A stretch of DNA of 64,000 bases from Kosakonia sacchari SP1 (lineage in GTDB: Bacteria > Pseudomonadota > Gammaproteobacteria > Enterobacterales > Enterobacteriaceae): NCBI RefSeq assembly GCF_000300455.3, contig NZ_CP007215.2, positions 4,712,001 to 4,776,000 of the forward strand, written 5' to 3'. Of the stretch, positions 19,331 to 32,376 are shown one piece after another. The notes beneath the pieces are model-generated. The model had not been told where the DNA came from, ran no database searches, and saw nothing but the letters and a program-made list of their open reading frames with translations. A program made the translations under genes and the position numbers. How positions within the stretch are numbered: the first letter of the stretch is position 1; every line of letters starts with the position of its first letter.

Positions 19331-20152
19331 GTGGATACGGAATTACTAAAAACTTTCCTCGAAGTTAGCAGGACTCGTCACTTCGGTCGTGCAGCCGAAG
19401 CACTCTATCTGACCCAGTCCGCGGTGAGTTTTCGTATTCGCCAGTTAGAGAATCAACTTGGGGTTAATCTCTTTACACGCCATCGCAACAATATCCGCCT
19501 GACAGCAGCGGGCGAAAAGCTGCTGCCGTATGCGGAAACATTGATGAGCACCTGGCAAGCAGCAAGAAAGGAAGTGGCGCACACATCGCGACACCACCAA
19601 TTTTCAATTGGGGCCAGCGCATCCCTGTGGGAATGCATGCTTAGCGATTGGTTAACCCGGCTGTATAACCTGCAAGGAAACCTTCAGTTCGAAGCACGAA
19701 TTGCACAACGGCAATCATTGGTTAAACAGCTACATGAGCGGCAGCTGGATCTGCTGATCACGACTGAAACACCGAAGATGGATGAATTTAGCAGCCAGTT
19801 GCTCGGCCATTTCACACTTGCGCTTTATTGCGCAACCCCTGAAAAGAGCAAGTCAGAATTGAATTACCTGCGCCTCGAATGGGGTCCGGATTTTCAGCAG
19901 CATGAAGCGGAGTTAATCGCCAGTGATGACGTGCCCACATTGACGACCAGTTCAGCAGAAGTGGCGCATCAGCAATTACCGCAGCTCAATGGCTGCACCT
20001 GGCTGCCTGTCTCATGGGCAGAGCAAAAAGAGAAGTTATATCCAGTTGCTGACACGGCAATGCTTTCTCGTCCACTTTATGCAATTTGGCTGCAGAACAG
20101 CGATAAGCAAAATCAGATACGCGATCTTTTGAAAATCAAAGTGATTGATTGA
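19331..20152 (+). CDS. hdfR: LysR-type regulator HdfR
   Basis: A 273-residue LysR-family regulator. In E. coli HdfR represses the flagellar master operon flhDC and affects glutamate synthase. The helix-turn-helix ([27 protein letters not shown]) is almost identical to E. coli. I chose the GTG at 19331, giving [10 protein letters not shown] with a GGAG Shine-Dalgarno six bases upstream, over an ATG at 19319 that lacks a good ribosome site. It is shorter than E. coli HdfR by about 6 residues: the [12 protein letters not shown] loop and the C-terminus are shortened. It converges on the rRNA operon. Confidence 0.95.
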   Translation: MDTELLKTFLEVSRTRHFGRAAEALYLTQSAVSFRIRQLENQLGVNLFTRHRNNIRLTAAGEKLLPYAETLMSTWQAARKEVAHTSRHHQFSIGASASLWECMLSDWLTRLYNLQGNLQFEARIAQRQSLVKQLHERQLDLLITTETPKMDEFSSQLLGHFTLALYCATPEKSKSELNYLRLEWGPDFQQHEAELIASDDVPTLTTSSAEVAHQQLPQLNGCTWLPVSWAEQKEKLYPVADTAMLSRPLYAIWLQNSDKQNQIRDLLKIKVID

Positions 20153-20212
20153 ATATTTTTGGCAAGGATGCCATGCGAGAGATTATTTATAGTGTGAGCG
20201 CTAAAAAAGAAG

Positions 20213-20242
20213 CAAAAAAAATCCTTAGCAGATGCTAAGGAT
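20213..20242 (-). terminator. Terminator of the rRNA operon
   Basis: Read on the minus strand, ATCCTTAGC (20242-20234) pairs with GCTAAGGAT (20229-20221), loop of 4, followed by an unbroken T-run. It lies 7 bases after the tRNA-Trp 3' end. Confidence 0.93.
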
Positions 20243-20248
20243 TATTTC

Positions 20249-20324
<76 letters not shown>

Positions 20325-20332
20325 AATAAGGG

Positions 20333-20409
20333 TGGCGGAACGGACGGGACTCGAACCCGCGACCCCCTGCGTGACAGGCAGGTATTCTAACCGACTGAAC
20401 TACCGCTCC
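20333..20409 (-). tRNA. aspT: tRNA-Asp (GUC anticodon)
   Basis: A 77-base gene with encoded CCA, starting GGAGCGGTAGTTCAGTCGG. The anticodon loop CTGTCAC holds GTC. It lies between 5S rRNA and tRNA-Trp, as in E. coli rrnC (aspT-trpT). Confidence 0.98.
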
Positions 20410-20461
20410 ACCGAATTTCTTTACAACCACCGGTTTGCTGCCCCGGTTCACTGCTAATTTG

Positions 20462-20581
20462 ATGCCTGGCAGTTCCCTACTCTCGCATGGGGAGACCCCA
20501 CACTACCATCGGCGCTACGGCGTTTCACTTCTGAGTTCGGCATGGGGTCAGGTGGGACCACCGCGCTAGTGCCGCCAGGCA
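20462..20581 (-). rRNA. rrf: 5S ribosomal RNA
   Basis: 120 bases from TGCCTGGCGGC to GCCAGGCAT, the exact length of E. coli 5S, with conserved loops such as CCGAACTCAGAAGTGAAACG. Ends were placed by matching the E. coli ends. Confidence 0.98.
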
Positions 20582-20617
20582 AATTCTTTGTGCCCTGTCC
20601 TGTGTCTTTTGCACCAA

Positions 20618-20722
20618 TACCGCGTTGGCTGCATTCACGAACGTCAGTCACATACTCCTGTATGCTCCTCCGTCGTCTCATTTGCCGCCTTGTCTCTGCG
20701 CAAAATCCTTCGGACTCTGAAT
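20618..20722. repeat. ERIC-like palindrome in the 23S-5S spacer
   Basis: The spacer between 5S and 23S is 188 bases here, about twice the E. coli spacer. The extra sequence has a palindromic centre, CATAC-tcct-GTATG (20651-20664). Its flanks resemble the inner arms of ERIC: GCGTTGGCTGCATTC on one side and TTGCCGCCTTG on the other. It looks like a diverged ERIC-type element carried inside the rRNA transcript. The relation to ERIC is my inference from pattern. Confidence 0.5.
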
Positions 20723-20769
20723 CAAAGCTGAAAATCTGTCTCTCACCGCCAAAACATCTTCGGCGTTGT

Positions 20770-23676
<2,907 letters not shown>

Positions 23677-23857
23677 TCACAACCCGAAGATGTTTCTTTC
23701 GATTCATCATCGCGCTGTAAAAATTTGAGAGACTCACAGAACAGTTCACACTGTTCAGTGTTTCAATTTTCAGCTTGATCCAGATTTTTAAAGAGCAAAA
23801 CTTCGCAGCACACACAGAATGTGTACTCTGAAGTTTTCTTGTGCCGAACAGTAAAGA

Positions 23858-23933
23858 TGGTGGAGCTATGCGGGATCGAACCGCAGACCTCCTGCGTGCA
23901 AAGCAGGCGCTCTCCCAGCTGAGCTATAGCCCC
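23858..23933 (-). tRNA. alaT: tRNA-Ala (UGC anticodon)
   Basis: A 76-base gene with encoded CCA, starting GGGGCTATAGCTCAGCTGG, anticodon loop TTTGCAC. It is the second tRNA of the 16S-23S spacer. E. coli rrnA, rrnD and rrnH have this Ile-Ala pair; rrnB and rrnC have tRNA-Glu instead. Confidence 0.98.
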
Positions 23934-23950
23934 ATCGTAGTTAAATCCCG

Positions 23951-24040
23951 TATACCCGTAATTCATTCTGAGACAAGGCGGGGTGACGCGAAGCATACAT
24001 CTGTATGTGAGCGTTGCCACAACGCAGTATCAGCATGAAT
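23951..24040. repeat. Palindromic insertion between tRNA-Ile and tRNA-Ala
   Basis: The Ile-Ala gap is 108 bases here; it is about 42 in E. coli. The extra sequence is a near-palindrome. Its centre is CATACA-tc-TGTATG (23994-24007) and its outer arms are ATTCAT (23951-23956) with ATGAAT (24035-24040). It begins just after ATACCCG, which is also how ERIC elements begin. It will be cut out or left between the two tRNAs during processing. Confidence 0.6.
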
Positions 24041-24041
24041 T

Positions 24042-24118
<77 letters not shown>

Positions 24119-24190
24119 GCAGAGATTTTTTACTGCTCGTTATTTCATCAGACAATCTGTGTGGACACTGCAGAGGCAGGTTCTTTAAGG

Positions 24191-25730
<1,540 letters not shown>

Positions 25731-25881
25731 AAAAGTTTGATGCTCAATGTTTCTTTATTTCTAAAGAAAAGAACTTCGTAATGAATTACGTGTTCACTCA
25801 CTGAGACTTGGTATTCATTTTTCGTCCGAGGACGTTAAGAATCCAGTCACCCTGAGTGCCCACACAGATTGTCTGATAAAT

Positions 25882-25893
25882 TGTTAAAGAGCA
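25882..25893 (-). promoter_or_regulatory. rRNA leader boxA antitermination site
   Basis: Read on the minus strand this is TGCTCTTTAACA, the boxA sequence that recruits NusB-S10 for antitermination of rRNA transcription. It lies about 150 bases upstream of 16S. Confidence 0.9.
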
Positions 25894-25929
25894 GTGCCGC
25901 CTCGCTTTTTGCTGCGGCGCGGGTTGCGT

Positions 25930-25957
25930 ATACTACGCTTTCCCGCCGTGAAGTCAA
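25930..25957 (-). promoter_or_regulatory. rRNA operon promoter P2
   Basis: Sigma-70 hexamers TTGACT and TAGTAT with a 16-base spacer, about 200 bases upstream of the mature 16S. Confidence 0.8.
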
Positions 25958-26027
25958 CTGTTTATTTTCAGATTTCTTCACCTGACAGGCCGGTGTGTTT
26001 GCCGTTGTGCCGTGTCAGTGGAGGCGC

Positions 26028-26055
26028 ATTATAGGGAGTTAATTCCCGCTGACAA
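26028..26055 (-). promoter_or_regulatory. rRNA operon promoter P1
   Basis: Hexamers TTGTCA and TATAAT with a 16-base spacer, followed by a GC-rich discriminator (GCGCCTCC). An A/T-rich UP-element-like stretch (AAAGTTTTTTGAAATTA) lies upstream. The promoter starts about 50 bases after the murI stop. The 376-base gap 25731-26106 holds P1, P2, boxA and the 16S leader, and no gene. Confidence 0.9.
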
Positions 26056-26106
26056 CCCCTAATTTCAAAAAACTTTTCAACCGTCTCTTTTTTGCGCAAA
26101 ACTGCT

Positions 26107-26958
26107 CTAAAGTGCCAGTTTTTCGAGCTTTTTGAACCCATAGCGCTGCAAAACGGGCAATAGTTGTGCAGTCTCAGGAGTTAATGCCATGCAATAGGCA
26201 ATATTCTCATCGGAAGATTTCGCATCCGGCGCTTCGTGTTCAAGCAGCCAGGCAGTACGTCGCGCAATTGCCGCGCCTGAATCAATCAAACGCGTCCCTT
26301 CTGGCAACACTTGCAGCAACTCATCTTGCAGTAAAGGAAAGTGCGTACATCCCAGTACCACCGTATCTGGCGGCTCTTTCATGCGCAGCCATGGGCGAAG
26401 GATATGTCGCAGCTCATCCAGCGAGACCGTTTCCCCATGCAGTTTCGCTTCCGCCAATACAACCAGCTCCGCCGAACCCAACATCTCAATCCGGCATTCA
26501 TTCGCGAAACGCGAAATCAGTTCGTGTGTATAAGGGCGCTTCACCGTACCCCGCGTTGCCAGCAGCCCTACCACACCGTTTGCCGTTAGACGCGCGGCGG
26601 GTTTGATGGCAGGCACGACACCGACGACAGGGAAAGAGAACTTATCCCGCAGTGCGGGCAAAGAGACGGTACTCGCCGTATTACAGGCAATAACGGCCAG
26701 CGCGAGGGGGTACTGAGCCTGAACGGCGGTAACGATTTCGACAACACGCTCAACAATAAACGCTTCGCTTTTCTCACCATAGGGGAAAGCGACATTGTCA
26801 AACGCGTAGATGTAATGCAGATCCGGCAGGAGATGCCGGATCTCATCATAAACGGATAACCCACCGACGCCGGAGTCAAACACCAGCACGGTGGGACGTG
26901 CGTCAGAAGGTGTAGCTGCCAGACAAGGTGTATTCCCGTCCTGCAGTTTGGTAGCCAT
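26107..26958 (-). CDS. murI: Glutamate racemase
   Basis: Converts L- to D-glutamate for peptidoglycan. It has 283 residues (E. coli 285). The catalytic cysteines lie in ACNTAST and GCTHFPLL, and the active-site aspartate in FDSGVGGLSV. The N-terminal extension MATKLQDGNTPCLAATPS, typical of the UDP-MurNAc-Ala-activated E. coli type, is present and fixes the ATG at 26958. The start lies inside the 3' end of btuB (56-base overlap), as in E. coli. The rRNA operon follows in the same direction. Confidence 0.97.
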   Translation of the reverse strand: MATKLQDGNTPCLAATPSDARPTVLVFDSGVGGLSVYDEIRHLLPDLHYIYAFDNVAFPYGEKSEAFIVERVVEIVTAVQAQYPLALAVIACNTASTVSLPALRDKFSFPVVGVVPAIKPAARLTANGVVGLLATRGTVKRPYTHELISRFANECRIEMLGSAELVVLAEAKLHGETVSLDELRHILRPWLRMKEPPDTVVLGCTHFPLLQDELLQVLPEGTRLIDSGAAIARRTAWLLEHEAPDAKSSDENIAYCMALTPETAQLLPVLQRYGFKKLEKLAL

Positions 26959-28753
26959 ATGCTGTCTCGTACTCTTTATCGAACAGGTTGGCGATTTTAC
27001 CACGAACTGTTAAATGAGAGGTCACAGGATATGAGGCAGAAAAATCCACCGTACTATAACTTGGCAAAATACGTTGCTCAGGATTATAGGTTGACGTGCG
27101 GTTGTCATAGCGCTTCCCGAAGTACTCCCAGGCCAGATCCATATCGACATTCAATACGGACCAGTCAAGCTGGTACTTCGCCTGGCGCTTCGCACGGCGC
27201 GGCAGCACTTCATTGGTTTCATCATCACGCGGGTCAATATATTGCAGCGTCACGCGATGCGAGAAGATGCCGGTATCCACGCTGCCCGTCCACTCAACGC
27301 CTTTAATGGTGGCAGAGTTGATGTTGTAGTAAGCCGTATCGCTGTAGGTGATCAGATTTTCAATCTCATAGCGATAGGCAGACAAACGCCAGTCCAGCGG
27401 GCCGGTTAAGCCTTCAACACCCGCCTCCCACTGCCTGGACTCTTCCGGTTTCAGATTCGGGTTGGAAGCAATGCCAAAACGCTTCGCACCAAACTGTTGG
27501 CCTAAAGAAGGTGCCAGGAAACCAGTGCCGTAAGAAACGGTCAGACGGTAATTCTCCACGAACTCCCAGCCAGCAGCGGTCTGCCAGGTGCCGTGCCAGC
27601 CGAATTCGTCATCTTTATCTTCACGGCCCGACGCTTCCAGCGTGACATCGCCAAACTGTTGCATCCCGTTCAAATATAAGCCCGTGTTTTCACGCTCGTA
27701 AGCGTCGCGCGTCGTGCTATTGGAAGAAACCAGACGCTCCTGTTTCCAGTCGACACCCGCGCCAACAGAACCTTTGCCGACATTAACGTTGTTGCCCCAC
27801 TGAATGTATCGTTGCTCCATATCATCCAGCGTGGTGCCATCGTTATAGCGGCCATAAATGCTGCTGTAGTTGTAGTCTTTGCTTTTCTGGTAGCTGGCCA
27901 GCAACTGGGACGAGTAGATCCCCTGGGCGAAATTCAGCCCGGTATCCCAACCCTGCACAAACAGCTGGCGCTCATCAGCGCTGTAATCTGCGGAAAACGG
28001 CGCGCTGCCGAGGTCATAATCCACGTTGTTGCTAAAGTTGTAGCCGCGAAAGAAGCCGTCAAAGTTGTCGTTGAATTTGTGCTGCAGGCTGCCCCAGAAC
28101 GTTTTATTGCGATAACCGTCGCGATCTTCGTCATGATCCCAGGTTGAGCCGGGCTGCACGTTAAAACCGCGAGTACTGGTATAAGAACCCGCCGCTGTCG
28201 CCACCGTGTCGCCAAAGCGCTGACGCAGTGTGCCGTCATATGTCTGGTAGCCCTTCGAGCCAACGCCGGCATTGATTTGTGATTTCTCATTGCCGGTCAT
28301 GGTAATGACGTTAACCACGCCGCCAATCGCCCCGGAGCCATACACGGCAGAGCGCGGCCCGCGAATATATTCAACACGTTGCACTAAAGAGAGCGGGATT
28401 TGATTCAGTTCGGGATCGTTGGAAATCCCGGAGCGCGCGACCGGTACGCCATCAATCAGCAGCAGCAGGTGTTTCGCTTCTGTACCGCGCACATAAACCG
28501 AGGCGGTTTGGCCTAACCCGCCGTTTTGCGCAATATCAACCCCAGGCAGGCGACGCAGCACATCAACCAGTGAGCGAGACTGCCAGCGATCGATGTCCTC
28601 ACGCGTCACCACTTCTGTCGGTGCAAGCACCGTCTTAGCCGGTTGTTGAAAACGATTTGCTGTCACCACCAAATTGTCTGAGCTGCTATCTTGCGCCCAG
28701 CCGGAAAAAGCTGAGACGGAGAGCGCCGTCAGCAGCGAAGCTTTTTTAATCAT
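26903..28753 (-). CDS. btuB: Outer-membrane vitamin B12 receptor
   Basis: TonB-dependent cobalamin transporter of 616 residues (E. coli 614). A 20-residue signal peptide (MIKKASLLTALSVSAFSGWA) is followed by the Ton box DNLVVTA, the plug domain (to about 155), and a 22-strand barrel ending in the aromatic residue F (YTLSGSYTF). The open frame extends to 28768, but ATG 28753 gives the family start. The plug sequence GTEAKHLLLLIDGVPVARSG differs noticeably from E. coli ([20 protein letters not shown]). It is controlled by the upstream cobalamin riboswitch. Confidence 0.97.
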   Translation of the reverse strand: MIKKASLLTALSVSAFSGWAQDSSSDNLVVTANRFQQPAKTVLAPTEVVTREDIDRWQSRSLVDVLRRLPGVDIAQNGGLGQTASVYVRGTEAKHLLLLIDGVPVARSGISNDPELNQIPLSLVQRVEYIRGPRSAVYGSGAIGGVVNVITMTGNEKSQINAGVGSKGYQTYDGTLRQRFGDTVATAAGSYTSTRGFNVQPGSTWDHDEDRDGYRNKTFWGSLQHKFNDNFDGFFRGYNFSNNVDYDLGSAPFSADYSADERQLFVQGWDTGLNFAQGIYSSQLLASYQKSKDYNYSSIYGRYNDGTTLDDMEQRYIQWGNNVNVGKGSVGAGVDWKQERLVSSNSTTRDAYERENTGLYLNGMQQFGDVTLEASGREDKDDEFGWHGTWQTAAGWEFVENYRLTVSYGTGFLAPSLGQQFGAKRFGIASNPNLKPEESRQWEAGVEGLTGPLDWRLSAYRYEIENLITYSDTAYYNINSATIKGVEWTGSVDTGIFSHRVTLQYIDPRDDETNEVLPRRAKRQAKYQLDWSVLNVDMDLAWEYFGKRYDNRTSTYNPEQRILPSYSTVDFSASYPVTSHLTVRGKIANLFDKEYETAYGYQTAGREYTLSGSYTF

Positions 28754-28760
28754 TGTGAAA

Positions 28761-28995
28761 GCATCCACATAAGAGTAAGGATGCCGCAGGTTCCATCAAT
28801 AGCACGCGATGATGTCAACCAGATGCGACGTATACCGGCAGGTCTTCGGGCTTGGAGGTACATCAAGAAAGCGACTTCCCACCCAACAGGCAGTGTCTGC
28901 TCTCTCACCTTGATCCTTACCGCTGCGCGTCAGCCCCAGATTCTCACTGGATTCCCTTTTAACTCACAGGACCGGAACAGGGATGCTACATTCTG
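28761..28995 (-). ncRNA. Cobalamin riboswitch (btuB leader)
   Basis: The btuB leader carries the AdoCbl aptamer, closely matching E. coli. On the minus strand in order: CCGGTCCTGTGAGTTAA, GGGAATCCAGTG, CTGACGCGCAGCGGTAAGGA, the B12-box region ACACTGCC..GGTGGGAAG, and CCAAGCCCGAAGACCTGCCGG. Near the start codon GCATCC (28784-28779 on that strand) can pair with GGATGC (28766-28761). This hairpin would hide the ribosome site when cobalamin binds. The whole gap 28754-29108 is this leader plus the short divergent trmA promoter region. Confidence 0.94.
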
Positions 28996-29108
28996 TAACA
29001 TATGGATGTCCAGACTGCTAACTGACTATTTAGCTCACATCCGGGGCTGGACATCGCCTGAGCAATGCCTACAATCCCCGCGTTATTCTTAATCACTCAG
29101 GAAGCATG

Positions 29109-30215
29109 ATGACCCCCGAACACCTGCCGACAGAACAGTACGAAGCCCAGCTGGCCGAAAAAGTCGTGCGTCTGCAATCGATGATGACGCCTTTTTCCGC
29201 GCCGCTTCCGGAGGTGTTCCGCTCACCGGTCAGCCATTACCGTATGCGCGCCGAATTCCGCATCTGGCACGACGGCGACGATCTCTACCACATCATTTTC
29301 GATCAGCAGACCAAGTCTCGTATCCGGGTGGACAGTTTTCCGGCAGCAAGCGAGCTGATTAACCAATTAATGACGGTAATGATCGAGGCGGTACGCGGGA
29401 ATAAAACGCTGCGCCATAAGCTGTTCCAGATTGACTACCTGAGCACCATGAGCAACCAGGCGATTGTCACCCTGCTCTACCACAAAAAGCTGGATGACGA
29501 ATGGCAGGCAGAAGCTGCGCACTTGCGTGACGCGCTGCGCGCGCAGAATCTGAATGTGCAGTTAATTGGTCGCGCGACTAAAACCAAAATCGAGCTGGAT
29601 CAGGACTTTGTTGACGAGCGTCTGCCGGTCGGTGGCAGAGAGATGATCTACCGCCAGGTCGAGAACAGCTTTACGCAGCCTAACGCGGCCATGAACATTC
29701 AGATGCTGGAATGGGCGCTGGATGTTACGCGTCATTCAACAGGCGATCTGTTGGAGTTGTATTGCGGCAACGGCAATTTCTCGCTGGCGCTGGCGCGCAA
29801 TTTCGATCGTGTGCTGGCCACCGAAATCGCCAAACCGTCCGTGGCGGCAGCGCAATACAATATCGCGGCTAACCACATCGATAACGTGCAGATTATCCGC
29901 ATGTCCGCCGAAGAATTTACGCAGGCGATGAATGGCGTGCGCGCTTTTAACCGCTTGCAGGGTATCGATCTTGCGAGCTACCAGTGCGAAACGATTTTCG
30001 TCGATCCGCCGCGCAGCGGGCTGGATGCGGAAACCGAGAAAATGGTGCAGGCCTATCCGCGTATTCTGTATATCTCCTGCAACCCGGAAACGCTGTGTAA
30101 AAATCTGGAAACATTGAGTCAGACACACGATATTTCACGTCTGGCGCTGTTCGATCAATTCCCGTATACGCACCACATGGAGTGCGGCGTACTGCTTACG
30201 CGTAAAAACAAATAA
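29109..30215 (+). CDS. trmA: tRNA/tmRNA (uracil-C5)-methyltransferase
   Basis: SAM-dependent methyltransferase that forms m5U54 in the T-loop of tRNAs and the equivalent base in tmRNA. It has 368 residues (E. coli 366). The SAM-binding motif [13 protein letters not shown] lies near residue 215, DPPRSG near 298, and the catalytic cysteine in [11 protein letters not shown] near 324. Two ATGs are adjacent (29106 and 29109); I chose 29109 because it matches the E. coli N-terminus and is better spaced from the AGGA Shine-Dalgarno. It is divergent from btuB. Confidence 0.97.
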   Translation: MTPEHLPTEQYEAQLAEKVVRLQSMMTPFSAPLPEVFRSPVSHYRMRAEFRIWHDGDDLYHIIFDQQTKSRIRVDSFPAASELINQLMTVMIEAVRGNKTLRHKLFQIDYLSTMSNQAIVTLLYHKKLDDEWQAEAAHLRDALRAQNLNVQLIGRATKTKIELDQDFVDERLPVGGREMIYRQVENSFTQPNAAMNIQMLEWALDVTRHSTGDLLELYCGNGNFSLALARNFDRVLATEIAKPSVAAAQYNIAANHIDNVQIIRMSAEEFTQAMNGVRAFNRLQGIDLASYQCETIFVDPPRSGLDAETEKMVQAYPRILYISCNPETLCKNLETLSQTHDISRLALFDQFPYTHHMECGVLLTRKNK

Positions 30216-30244
30216 CGCTATATAAAATACGTCAACTCCTTTGA

Positions 30245-30271
30245 TGGCTGGCCTGTGAATCAAGCCAGCCA
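30245..30271 (+). terminator. Hairpin after trmA
   Basis: TGGCTGGC (30245-30252) with GCCAGCCA (30264-30271), followed by A/T-rich sequence but no T-run. It is a possible terminator of trmA. The rest of the 264-base gap 30216-30479 is A/T-rich with no gene visible. Confidence 0.45.
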
Positions 30272-30434
30272 AATAATAGTGGTGAGAGGGAAATGACTGC
30301 TGCGCGTAACTATTTATTTATCAGAATAATGACCATTGCGGAACGTGATCGCGCTAACATTATTTTATAATAGCTTGTGAATGTTCTGATATGATATTTA
30401 TATCGTCAGGGATATTAACCCTGATATTAAGCAA

Positions 30435-30459
30435 TCAGCCCCGCATGAAACAGGGCTGA
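30435..30459 (-). terminator. Hairpin after the cupin gene
   Basis: TCAGCCC (30435-30441) with GGGCTGA (30453-30459), 20 bases past the stop of the cupin gene. Read on the minus strand it is followed by TTGCTTAATA, a weak T-rich tail. Confidence 0.5.
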
Positions 30460-30479
30460 GAAGTAATGCGTTTTACTGG

Positions 30480-30929
30480 TTATTTATCGGCAATAAAGTG
30501 GTCATCATCGCCCACCGGAATATAAACGCGAACCCACTCTTTACCGTCGACAATATCCCAGCTGTGACCTTCGCCCGCCGTGTCTGCCGCAAGCAGAACG
30601 GTGCCGGGTTCGATGATGAAGGTTGAGCCATCGCTAACCCTGAACTTCAACTTACCTTTCATCGTCACCACGTATTGCTTCTTCGGTGCCGGATGCACCC
30701 CTTTCTGCCACTCTTCAAACGTATTGCTGAAGTAAAGATTTTGCGAAGAGAGCTTCGCCAGCGAGGGAACAGAGCCTTTAATAAACGCTGAGTGGTTATC
30801 TTGCGTATTAATGAGCTTAATCGCCGGAATACGGTGTTCGCTCCCATTCGTTTTTGTTGTATCCGCAGATGCGGCGACCGAAATAACGAAACCGGCCGTG
30901 GCTAACAGAAGTTGTGTTATTTTTTTCAT
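30480..30929 (-). CDS. Secreted cupin-fold protein, function unknown
   Basis: A 149-residue protein with a clear Sec signal peptide: MKK, a hydrophobic core, and AxA before residue 23. It should be periplasmic. The rest looks like a single cupin domain (about 70-140), with H79, Q85 and H122 as possible metal ligands and the EPGTVLLAADTAGEGHSW turn. I do not recognise a named family. It sits alone between trmA and yijD, which are direct neighbours in E. coli K-12. It is flanked by A/T-rich gaps (30216-30479 and 30930-31172), which suggests insertion by transfer. The ATG at 30929 starts the signal peptide. Confidence 0.8.
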   Translation of the reverse strand: MKKITQLLLATAGFVISVAASADTTKTNGSEHRIPAIKLINTQDNHSAFIKGSVPSLAKLSSQNLYFSNTFEEWQKGVHPAPKKQYVVTMKGKLKFRVSDGSTFIIEPGTVLLAADTAGEGHSWDIVDGKEWVRVYIPVGDDDHFIADK

Positions 30930-31141
30930 CAGGATGTCCAGAGTTAATTTTAACCTGCCGCCTGGATCAAACGATCGTCAGGCAACCGAATAAAATGCCG
31001 AATCAGTACATCAGATGAAATGCGTTTTATTGTAGATTTTTTTAATTAATAAATTATTGATGAATTCTACCGGGGTTTTATTTCGCAAGCGTAGAACAAA
31101 CGGATTTATAATTTCCGACGCTTAATTAATTGGGGATGAAA
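30930..31141. other. A/T-rich gap upstream of the cupin gene
   Basis: Very A/T-rich from about 31015 to 31135, with TTAATTAAT occurring twice (near 31040 and 31122). It probably holds the cupin gene promoter. No reading frame or RNA gene could be recognised. Confidence 0.4.
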
Positions 31142-31167
31142 ATCCCCTCTCGCAGGGAGAGGGGGAT
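31142..31167. repeat. CCCTCTC/GAGAGGG hairpin after yijD
   Basis: CCCCTCTC (31144-31151) with GAGAGGGG (31157-31164), extended by outer AT pairs, lies 6 bases past the yijD stop. It may terminate the fabR-yijD message (minus strand tail GATTTTC). Similar hairpins lie after metL and between glpK and glpX. Confidence 0.6.
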
Positions 31168-31172
31168 AACGC

Positions 31173-31532
31173 TTATTCAGAGGCTTCGTGTTTGCGACCA
31201 CGCAGACGAAAACCAATCCAGAAAACCAATATTACCGATAAAACGGCAGGCAGGAAGTTAGAACCAATATCCGGATACTCGGCGCGGACCACCGTACTGT
31301 AAATCAGCACACCGAGGATAAAACAGGCGGCGGCAAGGCCTGGCAGACCCACCGGCATCGTGCGATTTTGATAGCGCTGATGCAGACAATATACCGTCAG
31401 CACCAGCGAAATAATCGGGAATATTGAAAACGGTACAATCGAACTGAACACGGCAGAGAACGTACCGTTAATCGATAAGCCAGCGATGAGCGCCAGCAGC
31501 AACGTACCTTTATCTTGACCAGACTGTTTCAT
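31173..31532 (-). CDS. yijD: Inner-membrane protein YijD
   Basis: A 119-residue membrane protein of the DUF1422 family, same length as E. coli YijD. It has four hydrophobic segments (about 10-28, 30-50, 63-82 and 92-110) and a basic C-terminal tail ([10 protein letters not shown]). Function is unknown. The gap to fabR upstream is 3 bases, so the pair is surely cotranscribed, as in E. coli; a link with membrane lipid control is only a guess from this. Confidence 0.95.
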   Translation of the reverse strand: MKQSGQDKGTLLLALIAGLSINGTFSAVFSSIVPFSIFPIISLVLTVYCLHQRYQNRTMPVGLPGLAAACFILGVLIYSTVVRAEYPDIGSNFLPAVLSVILVFWIGFRLRGRKHEASE

Positions 31533-31535
31533 TAC

Positions 31536-32177
31536 TCATCCTTCACTCGTCGGTTGATGCGCCAGTTTTTCCTGTTCACGGCGATACCAGTAGTACGCGC
31601 CTTTTGAAATCATGCGCAATTGTAGTACCAGTCGCTCTTCTAATTGCCTGCGTTGTTCCGCCCCTACATCCAGCGCTTCTGCACCGGCGTTGAAGACAAT
31701 CGTCACCATCGCTTCGGCTTGCGCTTCAGTGAACGCTCGCGGCATATGGTTTTCGAGTTCAAGGTAGTCGGCAAGTTCCGCAATAAAATGTTGGATCTCA
31801 CGCGCTACCGCCGCACGAAAGGCGGCGGACGTTCCGGAGCGTTCCCGCAACAGGAGCTGAAAAGCGTTGGGATTATTGCCGATAAATTCCATAAATGTGG
31901 AAACTGACGTGCGGATCACGCTACCGCCTTTCGCAATACGCTGACGCGCCTGGCGCATCAGTTGGCGCAGCATTAACCCACTTTCGTCCACCATGGTCAG
32001 ACCGAGTTCATCCACATCCCGGAAATGACGATAAAAAGACGTTGGCGCAATGCCTGCCTCACGGGCAACTTCCCGCAGGCTCAGGCTGGCGAAGCTGCGC
32101 TCCGCGCTGAGTTGGCTAAATGCGGCTTCGATCAGCGAACGCCGGGTTCTCTCTTTTTGTTGCGCTCTTACACCCAT
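31536..32177 (-). CDS. fabR: Unsaturated fatty acid synthesis repressor FabR
   Basis: A 213-residue TetR-family repressor. In E. coli it senses the unsaturated/saturated acyl ratio and represses fabA and fabB. The helix-turn-helix [21 protein letters not shown] is identical to E. coli. I chose ATG 32177 ([15 protein letters not shown]); a longer frame to 32303 exists, but its extra N-terminal sequence is not family-like. It is divergent from sthA, with a 199-base gap holding both promoters. It is the first gene of fabR-yijD. Confidence 0.96.
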   Translation of the reverse strand: MGVRAQQKERTRRSLIEAAFSQLSAERSFASLSLREVAREAGIAPTSFYRHFRDVDELGLTMVDESGLMLRQLMRQARQRIAKGGSVIRTSVSTFMEFIGNNPNAFQLLLRERSGTSAAFRAAVAREIQHFIAELADYLELENHMPRAFTEAQAEAMVTIVFNAGAEALDVGAEQRRQLEERLVLQLRMISKGAYYWYRREQEKLAHQPTSEG

Positions 32178-32376
32178 CACGATGTTTGAATCCTTCCAGG
32201 GGCCCGCTGGCACTATACCAGAGAATAAATCCGATCCGATTGTACTGGATTGTGACTGATTGTTTACGCACAGTTTCTTCTTTTTCGTGGCAAAAGAGCA
32301 CAACGATAATTGGGTTACCGCCGCTTTGATGTTAGTATTATGTTGCTTTTATGTATAAGAACAGGTAAGCCTTACC

